Shown one piece after another: positions 30,223 to 41,664 of a stretch of DNA of 64,000 nucleotides. The notes under the pieces are model-generated. The model was not told the DNA's origin, made no database searches, and saw only the letters and a list, made by a program, of their open reading frames with translations. Position numbers and translations under genes: made by a program. The stretch is taken from positions 20,200,515 through 20,264,514 of the forward strand of contig NC_133778.1 of NCBI RefSeq assembly GCF_003597395.2. Direction: 5' to 3'. This stretch comes from Chelonoidis abingdonii (lineage: Eukaryota > Chordata > Testudines > Testudinidae). Within the stretch, counting starts at the first letter, position 1; every line of letters starts with the position of its first letter.

Positions 30223-32810
30223 ACATAGGTAATAGCACAGGCAACCATAGGGAAAGTTTTTCCCCACCAATTTCTAGGGGTGAGACGGTAACAAAGTTGT
30301 TATACCCATGCACTCATTGGTCTCTCTGATGAGACTGCCAATAAGAGGGATGCTTAGTGTCAGTTACAGTGGTGAGCTTTGTGTTGTGAATACGTAGGGC
30401 TTGATTCTCTGTTCCTGCCAAACTGTGCTAGGTGCAGGGATGGGAGTGAACTTTAAACCACTTCTGTTTTGCTCTCTTGGGCCAACCAAGGTCATGCTGA
30501 AACCCTGCAGTAAGTTAGTCTGGTCCAAGGGCTACTCTAACTTACATCCAAATGGTACGGGTCATAAGGAGTGCTTTCCAGCAGGTGGAGCATAATGTGG
30601 ATATAACTCTGCCCCCCATCCCCAAGCCACACAGGCACCTACACTGGGGACTGAGTAGCGCTGTTATGCTGCTTCTTGGCAGTTGAGGATCCTCCTGCAC
30701 CAGTTCTCCAGTGGCTCCCGGTGTCCAGAATCTTTGCTGCCCTTTTGTGCTGCTGAAGCAATATGACGAGGCAATAATGGAGTCAGGCCTGTGCCCATTG
30801 AAAATGTCTGTGTCCAATCACTACCACACTCAGAACTATCCAGTCTTCTAAATGTAACTTCTTCAAAATGGGGCAGAAGGCTCCCATGTCTGAAAAAGCT
30901 TTGGTTTCCAAACCATGATGTTAGTTTAGTATTAGTACTTATGGTTTGACATATGGTAGGCATGATTTTTAATTAAAGCCTTCAGCTGTGTTTTACTGTG
31001 CAGGCAGCAGAGCACCGTGGAATTTACATTAAGAAAAATATACTATCAATATCGTACAGGATTGTCTAGTAATCAGAGTGGAAAGCCAACTTAGAAACAA
31101 ACTGGCAGCAGATCAGATAAAAATTCAAATTGGTAACATTTGTGTTGGAAACCAAGCCAGATCTGGGAAAAGCTGAATCCAAGCTATTCTGTTCCTCTTG
31201 CAGAGGAACTGAGTTGTGAACACACTGTAACGTCAGAGCTAACGTGGAACACCTTTTACTTAAAGGTGGTTATTAATGATAGGGTTATCTCTAGATCTAT
31301 CCGATTGTTCCCCCTACTGCTTAAAATTAAATGTTGTTTTGAAGAGAAGTTGACTAATCATGTATGGTTTATTTTTGTTTTTTAAACTCTCTGTCAGTCA
31401 GATACTGGAGGTGTTAAGTTTTTCTCTTTTTGTTCTTTTGGCTCAGTATGGTCCAATAGGGAGATACTGGCAAATGCTTGGGCCCTTCACAGTTTTCTAA
31501 CAGACCTACCACCTTCTTGATCCGTTGTGTGAGCTCTGCCAGGTACTGAAAGAGTTAATGATATCTTTCAGGCCTCAGCCACCAAATGCTTCCCTTCCAG
31601 CACTCACATGGTTTGTATTCTTACACTGCTGGAGTGGTGTGTTCATAGCATCTGGTTCCTTGGCAACAGCTTTCATTGGCTCAATCAAAGCCTTTTCTTT
31701 TTAAGAAAGCTCCCACTGTGACACCCAACCACCACCACTAATCACCATCTTAACTGAGAGTTTAAGAGGCAGCTGGTATGAAAAATAGTGCTTGTGAATG
31801 TGAGAAGATTAAGAGGCTATCTTTATATAGTACACCTGCCCCCAGACAGTGCATTTACTTGTTTGTACTGGGTACGCTGGAAGGTATCTGGTTTTTTACT
31901 GGAAGAGATATAGGGCCAGCACCTAAAGAGTCCCCTTAGGAATAATCGGTTAGGCACAAATCCATAAGCCTTTGTGTGTAGTGAATAGTCATTTCCTGTT
32001 TTTAGCTCGCGTGGTGTCAGGCCTCTCTGCTATTGACAAGGGGCAGTAGTGGGATGCAGGGGAGTGCACAATAAAATCCATATTGTCAAAGTCTTGTCCC
32101 CTGACAAGAAGGAAGCAGGAAGATGAAATCTCACAACATGTGAACTGGAGAACAATGGGAATAAAAAGTTCACATTAAGCCACTTCAAGGGCTTCATATA
32201 ATGGGATTTCTGGCACTTCAGAGGTTGCATAAAGTTGAAAAGGCCTCTATTGGAGGCACAGACATACCCCCTGTACTTTCTAGTGTTTGGCATTCATACT
32301 GGAGCCCTGACTAATAAACATGGCAATTAACACTCCCTTCACCAGGCTTCCCTGGGAAGAATTATTTTGGCCTAATTGACTAGAAGTTTAAAAGGGAAAT
32401 TTCCTTTATTTTCCCAGGCCTTATTCCACAGCCTTGGAGACTGCCTCATCTTCCATGACCCTCAGAGACAGTTGTACTCCACAGATATGATGCAGCTGGA
32501 GACACCTGGGGTCAGACTTAAAACGTGGACTGTGGAAGGGTGGAGCATTTTCAGCATTGGGACCTCTGTTATGAAACTCCCTGCCAAAGAAGAGAAGACT
32601 GAAACTAAATCTGCTTTGATTGGATCTATATATAAACCCGACCCTCTCGATTCAGCCTTTCCCTAGGAACATCACCCACTTAAAAGATAAAATGAATCCA
32701 CGTGTTCCATTGAATATGGGGAAAGACAGGAGGAAAACTCCTTTTGGGAGCTTTGTATTCATTATTGCTCTTTGGCACTGAGATGCTAAGGTGATAGGTA
32801 CCTGAGGAAG
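30223..32810. other. intergenic, unique sequence
   Basis: AT-rich to balanced, without a recognisable repeat or exon. Frames of up to about 100 codons occur but lack recognisable domains and splice context. Confidence 0.45.
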
Positions 32811-32814
32811 AACA

Positions 32815-33175
32815 GTCTGGTGACTAAATTACTGAACTGGGGCTTGGGAATCTGGGTTCAAGTCCCTGCTCAGCCACAGACATTCTATGTGATTTTGGGG
32901 AAGCTGCTTAATCTCTGTGGCCTCAATTCACCCTTTAGTTAGATTGTAAAATCTTTAGGCAGGGACTATCATTTTGTTCTATGTGGGGACAGTGCTGAAG
33001 ACAGTGGGGTCCAGTTCCCTGATTAGGGCTTCTAGATACATGGGAATACAAACCATTAAGTGTAGTTGTAATAATCTGTAAAATGAGGATAATTCTTCCT
33101 GAACTCACAGGCATGTTGTCAGGATAAACTCATTAATATATGAGAGATGTTCAGATACTACAGTGCCGAGAGCCA
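32815..33175 (+). repeat. two adjacent MIR-type SINE fragments
   Basis: First: CTGGTGACTAAATTACTGAA, GTTCAAGTCCCTGCTC and a tail. Second: AAAATGAGGATAATTCTTCC..GTCAGGATAAACTCATTA. Both are typical MIR segments on the plus strand. Confidence 0.65.
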
Positions 33176-33770
33176 CAGAAAAGCCTGTACATATTTTAAA
33201 ATATATTTTAAAGGAAGAAATTCAAAAGCTATAAACAACTGGCAAGAGCGGCAATGAATTAAGTTATGCACGTGACAGCTATGTTGTTTTTAGTCACTTC
33301 TAGCTTTGTGAACCCAGTTTCTTCACACACATTGAAGCTGTGTGTGCTCCCTCAGAGATGAGCTCATGGCAAGTACTGAAAATTTAAAAACTAACCTGTT
33401 TTGACCATAACACTTCTTTTTAAATTAGTGCACTTGCTTTTGAGGCAGTGAGCTATTCTTTTCTGAAGGTTTTATCAAAACATTTGAACCACTTTCAAGC
33501 ATGGAAGGAGTGTGAGTATAGGGGGAGGAATACAGCTTTTCTTCTGAGGAAAAAATATTGACCTTTTTGACCAGCTCTAGGGCCTCAGGAGAAAGTGATG
33601 ACAACTTGGAATTCAGCATGGGTCCTATTCCTTGGATTGTAGATGTGCCTTTCATTGGTCCAGTGAAAATCAGACTTGGTTTGCCTAAGTTTTATAAGAT
33701 TTCAGGAAACATACTTGTTTGCACACTGGATTATGGAATGTCGGGATAGCCTATGCATATAGAAAATGAG

Positions 33771-34422
33771 TAGGGCCCTACCAAATTCGTGGCCGTGAAA
33801 AATGCATCACAGACCATGAAATCTGGTCTTTTGTGCACTTTTACCCTATACAATACAGATTTCATGGGGGGGGGGCAGCATTTCTCAAACTGGGGGTCCT
33901 GACCCAAAAGGAGGTTGTGGGGGAGTTGCAAAGTTATTGTCGGGGGGTCATGGTATTGCCACCCTTACTTGTGCACTGCTTTCAGAGCTCGGTGGCCGGA
34001 GAGTAGTGGCTGCTGGCCAGGCACCCAGCTCTGAAGGCAGGGCCCCACCAGCAGCAGCGCAGAGGGGTGGCAATTCATACCATGCCACACTTACTTCTGT
34101 GCTGCTGCCTTCAGCGCTGGGTGGTCAAAGAGTGGTGCCTGCTGGCTGAGGGCCCAGCTCTGGATAAAGTAGCGCAGAAGTAAGGGTGGCAATACCATAC
34201 CATGCCGCTCTTACTTCTGTACTGGTACTGGTGTTCAGAACTGGACTCCCAGAATGCCAAGACTCCCCTACAATAACCTTGTGACTGTCCCCCAACTCTC
34301 TTTGTCATGGTGTACAGTTACAACACCATGACATTTCAGATTTAAATATCTGAAATTGTGAAAATTATTATTTTTAAATCCTATGACCGTGAAATTGACT
34401 AAAATGGACCATGAATTTGGTA
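33771..34422. mobile_element. hAT-type element with duplicated GC-rich interior
   Basis: Flanked by an exact 8-bp duplication AAAATGAG (33763-33770, 34423-34430). The left end TAGGGCCCTACCAAATTCG and the reversed right end TACCAAATTCATGG are inverted repeats, the right one lacking 8 bases. Inside, a block of about 120-135 bp is present twice in tandem (33951-34085, 34086-34205), sharing TTACTT.TGTGCTGCTG, CAGCTCTG and ATACCATGCC. Non-coding. Confidence 0.8.
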
Positions 34423-34430
34423 AAAATGAG

Positions 34431-35260
34431 TGAAAATTTCCACTGGAGAGATTGTCTCAAGATTCTGTTGAATGTGCAGATGTGTGCTTAACAAAGTGCA
34501 ATGTGCAAATAGTCTGTGAAGGTGTGTATGGACAAGATAGCTGAAGATACATATGGAGTCCTGCCTCTTTCCTACACAATAGCTGAGGTATATATGGAGG
34601 GAGTCAGGGCTCTGAAAAATCAGAGGCTTTCTTCCATGTGATATAGAAAGATATGTATGGACTGAAGCAAAGGCTTTTGCCTCACTGATTGCACATAATG
34701 TGCAGTACAGAACATTCTAGTGCTGTGTAATAAATGGTTAAATATGGTGGAATTTCTTTGTTTAAAAAGTAGGAAATTCTAAACAAAAAAGCTATGTTAA
34801 AAGAACTTTATGAAGCACTCGAAAGCACTCACAAAAGCCTGTATATCCTTAACTCCTCTCCCTTTTAATCACAGTGCATACACATAAATCTTTAACTACC
34901 TGATCCAATGTGTACTGTTCATCTGCTGGACCCTCTGCTTCTTCTAGGGGTGAAATTCAGAAAACCAGCAAAAGCACTGCTTAAGTCCCACTTATGCCCT
35001 GTTTTGAAGGCTGAAGTAGGATCTAAGTGGTGCATACGATTTTGGCTGGCCCTCTACAAAAGGTTGAATTCCACATTCAGTGCACCCATGGCAGGGTTGT
35101 GTAGAGTCCAGAGCAACCCAGCCTTGTTCAGTGCACAGTTTTATGGCGTGTCATGAATGAGGCTTGTGGCTGTAGCACCCTTGCTCAACTCATTGAAGAA
35201 GCTGTGGTATGAATAAAGGCAAAAAGTCTCCTAGAAGAGCAGTCCTAGGACTGGATTTTT
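34431..35260. other. intergenic, no gene seen
   Basis: AT-rich unique sequence; nothing recognised. Confidence 0.4.
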
Positions 35261-35440
35261 TTCCTGCCTCTTCCACAGGCTTTCTGTTGGCTTTAGGCAA
35301 GTCACTTAAGCTCTCTCTCTGTGAAATGAGGATAATACTCCCTCATGGCACAGCCATGTTGTGGGAATAAATGTATCAGTTTTTGTGAGGCATTCAGATA
35401 GTGATGATGAGCACCACAGAAAAGTCCATAAAGAACAGGA
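35261..35440 (+). repeat. MIR-type SINE fragment
   Basis: GGCAAGTCACTTAAGCTCTC, GAAATGAGGATAATACTCCC and GTTGTGGGAATAAATG are MIR 3'-half motifs. Confidence 0.7.
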
Positions 35441-37252
35441 AAATTCTCTTATTCTGAGCATTGTTTGTGTGGTTTGCAGTAATTGAGGCATGGGCTACAT
35501 ACTGAACAATTTGATTTAAAAGAAATATTGAGCAGCTGCCTTATTCCTTGAGCATGGTCTATCCTGTGCACTGAATAAGTAGCTCCTGTCCAAGAAATAT
35601 TCTGCAACACATGATCATATAATTAAAGATGGCATTATAATACTTACACACAAGGAGCAGAGTTAAGGTTATATGGGAATTTTTGTCACTTGACATTTTT
35701 CAACCTTAACATTTTTTTATAATGTAGTTTGTTGTATGGAACACATTATATAGATCAACCATCGTGCCTGAAGGTTTAAATACAAGTATGAAGACTAGGT
35801 TCCAGCCTCACAGATTTTACAGTCAAAGGTTCTGTTCCCATTCCTATGGGTTTCATTAATGTCTGATCAGGTCTTTAATGTAATGACAGTTTTGAGAGCA
35901 GTGACTCAAGCCAGTAATGATTTAGAATATAAATCAATAATCTGGCTTCTTATGGGGCTTAAAACTGCAAAAAATATTTTTTCTGCACTTTCTCAGCTTT
36001 GTATAATCTTCTGCCCTGTGGGAAATACTTTGTCTTTCTGATGAATTGGGTCCTTAGTACATCACGCACTGACAAATTAATAATCAATGTAGGAAGGATG
36101 CAGTCACCACCCCTACTTCTAAAAGCGCTGGCATGTCTTTATATTACTGGCAGTGGTGTTAGAACAATTTTTATAAGGGGTGTGCTGAAAGCCATTGAAC
36201 AAAATTGTGAACCTTGTGTATGATTGGAACCATTTCTAGCAAGGTGGTGCTGCTGCACCCTCCAAACACCTAGTTCCAGCACCCCGATTACTGATAAATA
36301 TATAGACCATCACCCTGATGGAAAAGCAAAATCAATTTCCACCCTGTTCTTGGGCAAGAACTTCTGAATTAAATCTAGTTAAGTAAAAAACTGCATCTCT
36401 TTTTTTCTGAGACTTTGGTATATCTCAGACCCCACCATCTCCAGAGACCATTTGTTTGGTTTTCTGAATTTTTTTTTTAAAACATTTCCTGTCCAAAATA
36501 CTAAATCTGTTCTTTCCCCTGCTGTAAAAAAATATATATATTTCAATCCTGCCAACGTTATTTAGAGAATATCATCAGTTCTGTGTTAGAATTCTCAATA
36601 AGCCCATTGGCACTGCAAAATGGCTAAGCTCCAGCATATCACTGTGCTGCATGCAGCCAAACCATGAGAATTGATAGGACTGAAATCAAGCCGAGATCAC
36701 AGACATAGGTGGCAGTGGAAAATGGACTCCTTGAGTTGCCTCCAGAATTTGAGTTCTTACTGGAACTTTTCCACCCTTCATTTTAGAAAACAGCAGGAAT
36801 CAGCACTTTCACAGTAGGAGTCAATTAGAGAAACCCAAATTATTGCCATTTGAAAAAACAATTATTTCTTTTTCACCCTCACAGAAACTTATCATGAACT
36901 AAAAGCCAGAACTAATTAAATGATCTGATAGCATAAATCCTATTAGAAGTGTTTCATCTGCCTTAATTAATTCCTGTCTGAAATCATAGCTGCTTTTAGT
37001 AAATTCTGGATTTTTTTTTTTTAAACAGCTTCAATTTATATCTCTCTCCAAGACTGATAAGATTCTCACTCTCAACAGATAATGTGAACGTGTTTACAGA
37101 TCTATTTATTTCTAGGAGGAATGTCCACACTAGAATGAGCCTAAGATTTCGTGTATGAAAGATCCTTCACAGGTCAGAAAAGGGACATTTGTAGCTGCTT
37201 CTGAAAGAGTTCAACAGTTAGACAAACCAAACCAGGCAAAGGCATTGTAATC
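35441..37252. other. intergenic, AT-rich
   Basis: No gene or clear repeat. Several A/T runs (36470-36480, 36527-36540, 37011-37022). Confidence 0.4.
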
Positions 37253-37260
37253 CCTTAAAA

Positions 37261-37453
37261 CAGTGTTTCTCAAACTTGGGACGCTGCTTGTATAGGAAAA
37301 GCCCCTGGCAGGCCGGGCCAGTTTGTTTACCTGCCGCATCTGCAGGTTTGGCCGATCGCGGCTCCCACTGGCCACGGTTCGCTGCTCCAGGCCAATGGGA
37401 GCCTACCAGTGGCTTTCCCTACACAACCGGTGTCCCAAGTTTGGGAAACACTG
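37261..37453. mobile_element. hAT-type MITE, 193 bp
   Basis: Terminal inverted repeats CAGTGTTTCTCAAACTTGGGA and reversed CAGTGTTTCCCAAACTTGGGA (one mismatch over at least 20 bp). 8-bp duplications are CCTTAAAA (37253-37260) and CTTTAAAA (37454-37461), one mismatch. CpG-rich GC interior. Confidence 0.9.
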
Positions 37454-37523
37454 CTTTAAAACATGGTAGAGCCACAGTGGGTTGACCCACTGATTCAAAA
37501 CCATTCAGGATGGTTCAATCTCA

Positions 37524-38497
37524 GGCAGACTGCAAAGAGCTACAAAAGGATCTCTCAAAACTGGGTGATTGGGCAACAAAATGGTAGAAGAAATTCAGTG
37601 TTGATAAATGCAAAGTAATGCATGTTGGAAAACATAATCCCAACTATACCTATAAAATGATGGGGTCTGAATTACCTGCTACCACTCAAGAAAGAGATCC
37701 TGGAGTCATTGTGGATAGTGCTCTGAAAACATCCACTCAATGTGGAGCAACAGTCAAAAAGGCAAACAGAACATTGGGCATCATTAAGAAAGGGATCGAT
37801 AAGAAGACAGAAAATATCATATTGCTTCTATGTAAATCCATGGTACGTCCACACTTTGAATACTGCATGCAGATGTGGTCACTCCATCTCAAAACACATG
37901 TATTGGAATTGGAAAAGGTTCAGAAAAGGGCCAAAAAAATGATTAGGGGTATGGAACAGCTTCTGTATGAGGAGAGATTAATAAGACTGGCACTTTTCAG
38001 TGTGGAAAAGAGACAACTAAGGGGAGAGATGATTGAGGTCTATAAAAGCATGACTGATGTGGAGAGAGTAAATAAGGAAATGTTTTTCACTCCTTCTCAT
38101 AATGCAAGAACTAGGGGTCACCAAATGACATGAATAGGCAGCAGGTTTAAAATAAACAAAAGGAAGTATTTCTTCACACAATGCACAGTCAACCTGTGGA
38201 ACTCCTTGCCAGAGGATGTTGTGAAGGCCAAGAGTATAACAGGGTTCAAAAAAGAATTAAATATACTCATGGAGGATAGGTCCATCAATGACTATTAGCC
38301 AGGATGGGCAGGAATCGTGTTCCTAGCCTCTGTCTGCCAGAAGCTGGGAATGGACAACAGGGGATGGATCACTTTATGAGAACCTGTTCTGTTCATTCCC
38401 TCTGGGGCACCTGGTATGGGCCACTCTCAGAAGACAGAATACTGGGCTAGATGGACCTTTGGTCTGACCTAGTATGGCTGTTCTTTTGTTCTTATGA
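37524..38497 (+). mobile_element. CR1 LINE, 3' end only
   Basis: Homologous to 20727-21648 in the first CR1: QMWSLHLKTHVLELEKVQK-type C-terminus of ORF2 (frame open 37618-38133), then the 3'UTR with CTGGGAATGGACAACAGGG and the TTCTTATG end. 5'-truncated; no reverse transcriptase catalytic part remains. Confidence 0.92.
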
Positions 38498-38632
38498 CCC
38501 TCTTGGGTAACACTTGCATTGCTGGTCACAAATCCATTTATGTGAAATGTAATGGTTATTACTAGAGAGGTGCCAAGAAGGCAGTATTTGGATACTGATT
38601 ACATATGGGCTAGGATTTGAAGACTGAGACTA

Positions 38633-38883
38633 AGGATATGTCTGTACTTACTGCACCGCTGCAGCTCATCTGATGAAGATGCTCTATGCCTACAGGAGAG
38701 AGCTCTCCTATTGGCATAAAAACATCACCACTGAGAGCAGCAGAAGCTGTGTCAGCAGGAGAGGCTCTCCTGCTGACATAGCTCTGTGCACACAAGTGCT
38801 TATGTCAGTGTAACGTCACTTGGGGTAGAACATTCACACCGCTGAGTGACATAAGTTTTGTCAACATAGGCTGTAGTTATCCT
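38633..38883. mobile_element. MITE, about 250 bp
   Basis: Left AAGGATATGTCTGTACTTAC; right GACATAAGTTTTGTCAACAT then AGGCTGTAGTTATCC (reversed GGATAACTACAGCC). The interior has a hairpin (GCAGGAGAGGCTCTCCTGC, 38756-38774). Confidence 0.55.
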
Positions 38884-39083
38884 ATAGATTTGCAGTTGAG
38901 GAAATACCGTGCCTAGCTAAAGGTAAAGAATGCTACGTGATTCCTAGGTGGTCCTTCCACTGGCTGTATGCTTTGTTTCAGTGGAATTTTGTCATGGTCA
39001 TGCTTTGAAATGTCTGGAGGATTGAGTTGCTAGCAAGGCATGGAGAGAAACCACACAGGGTCTGTGTCCCAAAGTCTTGACAG

Positions 39084-39588
39084 CAGTGGCGGATTAGCCA
39101 CTGGGCTCACAAAGCCTATGCGCAAGGGCCTTGCCCAAGAGCGGGGCCCCAGAAAAAATCTGCCACTGGGGGCAGAATCCCGGCCAATGTGGGGGTAGGG
39201 CAAGGCAAGCCCCTGAGCCCTGACCCTGGTCACCTGCAGAAGCGTGGGGGTGGGGCAGGGGAAGCCCAAGCACCGCGACCCGCACTGTGGTCCTGGGACT
39301 GGAGGAGCTCTCACTCCCCACTGCGCCCCAGGGCTGTGGTGCAGGGACAGAGCTTCTCTGGTCTTGGGGCCGCAGCGGTGGGGAGCAGAAAGGAGCAAAA
39401 GGGGATGTGGGGCTGCAGTGGGGGATGGAATAGGATTGGGCCCTGGGGAAGAGGCAGAAAGGGGTGGAGTTGTGGGCGGGGCTGTAGTGGCAGGGGCAGA
39501 ACAGGAGCAGAACCATAGGGGCAAGGGGTAGGAAGGGGTCCCCCACTTGCTCTGGCCCAGGGTCCCAGTAAACCTTAATCCTCCTCTG
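39084..39588. mobile_element. hAT-type non-autonomous element, GC-rich
   Basis: Flanked by exact 8-bp duplications CTTGACAG (39076-39083 and 39589-39596). Ends CAGTGGCGGATTAGCC and reversed CAGAGGAGGATTAAGG are inverted repeats. 505 bp, very GC-rich interior; the long frames on both strands (up to 164 codons) are composition artefacts. Confidence 0.9.
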
Positions 39589-39596
39589 CTTGACAG

Positions 39597-40774
39597 TATT
39601 ATTCCATTTTGGTTACAGTAACTTCAGCTCATGCGAAAAGACTGGTGTGTCTTTTTCTTTCTCCACCCTCTCTCCATCAGCTGCAACATGCAGTTTCCAC
39701 CCCAGTATTTCCAGCCAACCCTCCCCTTCCCGTCTCACTAAGCCGTTAGCTATTTGGAACTCATTAGCACAGAAAAAAATTGCTCCTTTCTGTCTGATGC
39801 CCTCTGCTGCTGCATATGCATCACAGGTAGCAGCTGGCCAGAGGGTTGCCTGCTTCCTTGGTTTCATAGGCTGAGCTGGTCACTGAGCCAGGCCCCATGC
39901 CCTCACTACATGATCACCCGCAGCTAGGCCCCTTTCCCCACTCTGGTCAGGACTCTTCAGCCATGCCCCTGGCCCACTCAGACTGCCCTCACGCCAAGCC
40001 AGCCACTCCCTCTGCCCCACATAGGGATGGCATGGAACTTAATTTTGTATTTCTGACTTTCAAAAGTTTACGTTTAGCTGCGACTCCACATCCTGGAAAG
40101 CCACTAAGCTGCTCTCTCCTTGGCCTGAGCTCCTCCAACCCCTCTCCCTTTGCCCTATCACCTATCCTAATTTATCCCCTTGCACCAAATCTCTCTCCTT
40201 CATCCCCCCACCCATCTCTCCTCCCTTCCTGCATTCTGTCAACCCCCACACTCCCAGTACTGCTCTCCCACACACCCACAAGCCCTCTGCTCTGATTCCC
40301 TGCCCCTCCAGTATTCCTTAGCTCTGCACCAAAAGATTGTAAGAATCTAAAAATGTTATGAGCTCCTCATGTTTAGGGAGCTGCATATTAGGAACCCCAT
40401 GACCATGACCATAAGCACACTCAGTTCTATTTTTCAGGAACTATGACTATTATATCCTAAGTGTCCTTCATCTGCCCTCTAGTTAATTAATGGTAATTGA
40501 TTAATCAATGCTGGCACTTGGGTATAATAATCACCCAGGCAGAAAAGTAGCAATATGCCAATCAATCATTCTCGCCTATCGACACAGAGTATATGTAATA
40601 TATTATTTTTCAGAAAATAGGTTGAGTTCCTTCTAATCCCACTGTACAAGTTAGCAGGGCATATTTCCCAAAAGGTGTGTGTGGGGAAAACCTTAACAGA
40701 GACAGATAGTAGTAACAGATCATTTTCAGATTTCTGCCCAGGGTACAGTTCAAATTTACAGTGCATGGGTGTAG
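39597..40774. other. intergenic, pyrimidine-rich part
   Basis: C/T-rich stretch at 39890-40310 keeps frames open for up to 132 codons, but the peptide is low complexity with no domain. No gene. Confidence 0.5.
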
Positions 40775-40885
40775 CTCAGTTTCAGTGTGACCACAGCATA
40801 TAGAAGAGTTCTGTGTAAGCTTGAAAGCTTGTGTCTCTCTCACCAACAGAAGTTAGTCCAATAAAAAATATTACCTCACCCATAT
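40775..40885 (+). mobile_element. Penelope-like 3' fragment, second copy
   Basis: GTGTAAGCTTGAAAGCTTG then CTCTCACCAACAGAAGTTAG and AATATTACCTCACCCA, the same tail seen reversed at 29885-29945. Here the GAAA box is intact, but the CUGANGA part is lost (TATAGA). Confidence 0.5.
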
Positions 40886-41434
40886 TGTCTGTCTTATTTA
40901 AATGTCATGACTTAACTATTTCACTGCTGATCATTTAGCAGAAACACGCATTAAATTGTTTTTTCATTGTGGATGAATGTACTATTGTGTCCTGTCCCTT
41001 TATGAATACACTAGCTTTCTGACTGGCTGGTTTTATTTTTAGTCAATGGTCAGCCAACCAGCAATCTGACTGGCTAGCTCAGATCTGGCTTAACTATAGA
41101 TATTTTGCACGACTTGGTATCACACAGCATGACAAGTGCATGACAGCAATTTGTACAACAACCAAAAGGGACAGAAGCAGGAGAGACCATGTGATAGTAA
41201 CAACCATCATCTGAAGCAGTCTGCAGACAGTGCACTGAAGTGAAGGCAACATTCCATACAAACATTATACAAAGTACCCGGGGTGGGAAGAGGAGGAACC
41301 ACCTCTGCCTTTCATTCCCTTAGGAAGACCCAACTTAATCACGAGTCTCCACTTTGCCACTAGTATTTGACTATTCCCCTACGGAAAATAAGTGCATGTT
41401 CATTTTTCACTGAAGCTTGCCTGCTCTCTATTAT

Positions 41435-41664
41435 TAAGAATTATTTGTGGCCGGGTAGCATTTAGAGGCCCCATTGTGCTGGGCACTGTTCATGTACATA
41501 GAAAGAGAGAGTCCTTGCCCCGAAGACCTTACATCCTAAATAAACAAAGGCAGAAGGGAAACAGAGGTTTGAAGTGAATTGCAGGTCCCTAGCAGAGCCA
41601 GGCACAGAATGCAAGTCTCCATACTCCCAGGCCAGCACCCTAGTCACTGGACCATACTGCCTCT
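41435..41664 (-). mobile_element. MIR-type SINE, near full length
   Basis: Read on the minus strand: tRNA-like head (AGTGACTAGGGTGCTGG), core (GTGCCTGGCTCTGCTAGG) and a tail (CAGCACAATGGGGCCTC). Same structure as the copy at 15965. Confidence 0.8.

Noticed and set aside
33425..33655. 76-codon minus-strand frame with plausible composition
   Set aside because: No recognisable domain; adjacent GACCAGCTCTAG motif resembles an old interspersed repeat, so an exon call is not supported.
37618..38133. 171-codon plus-strand frame as a cellular gene
   Set aside because: It is the C-terminal part of a CR1 LINE ORF2 and is homologous to 20794-21270.
39030..39546. Overlapping frames of 95-164 codons on both strands
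   Set aside because: They lie mostly inside a GC-rich hAT element with perfect 8-bp target duplications; no conserved motif.
39897..40295. 132-codon plus-strand frame
   Set aside because: Pro/Ser/Leu low-complexity peptide from a pyrimidine-rich tract; no splice context.
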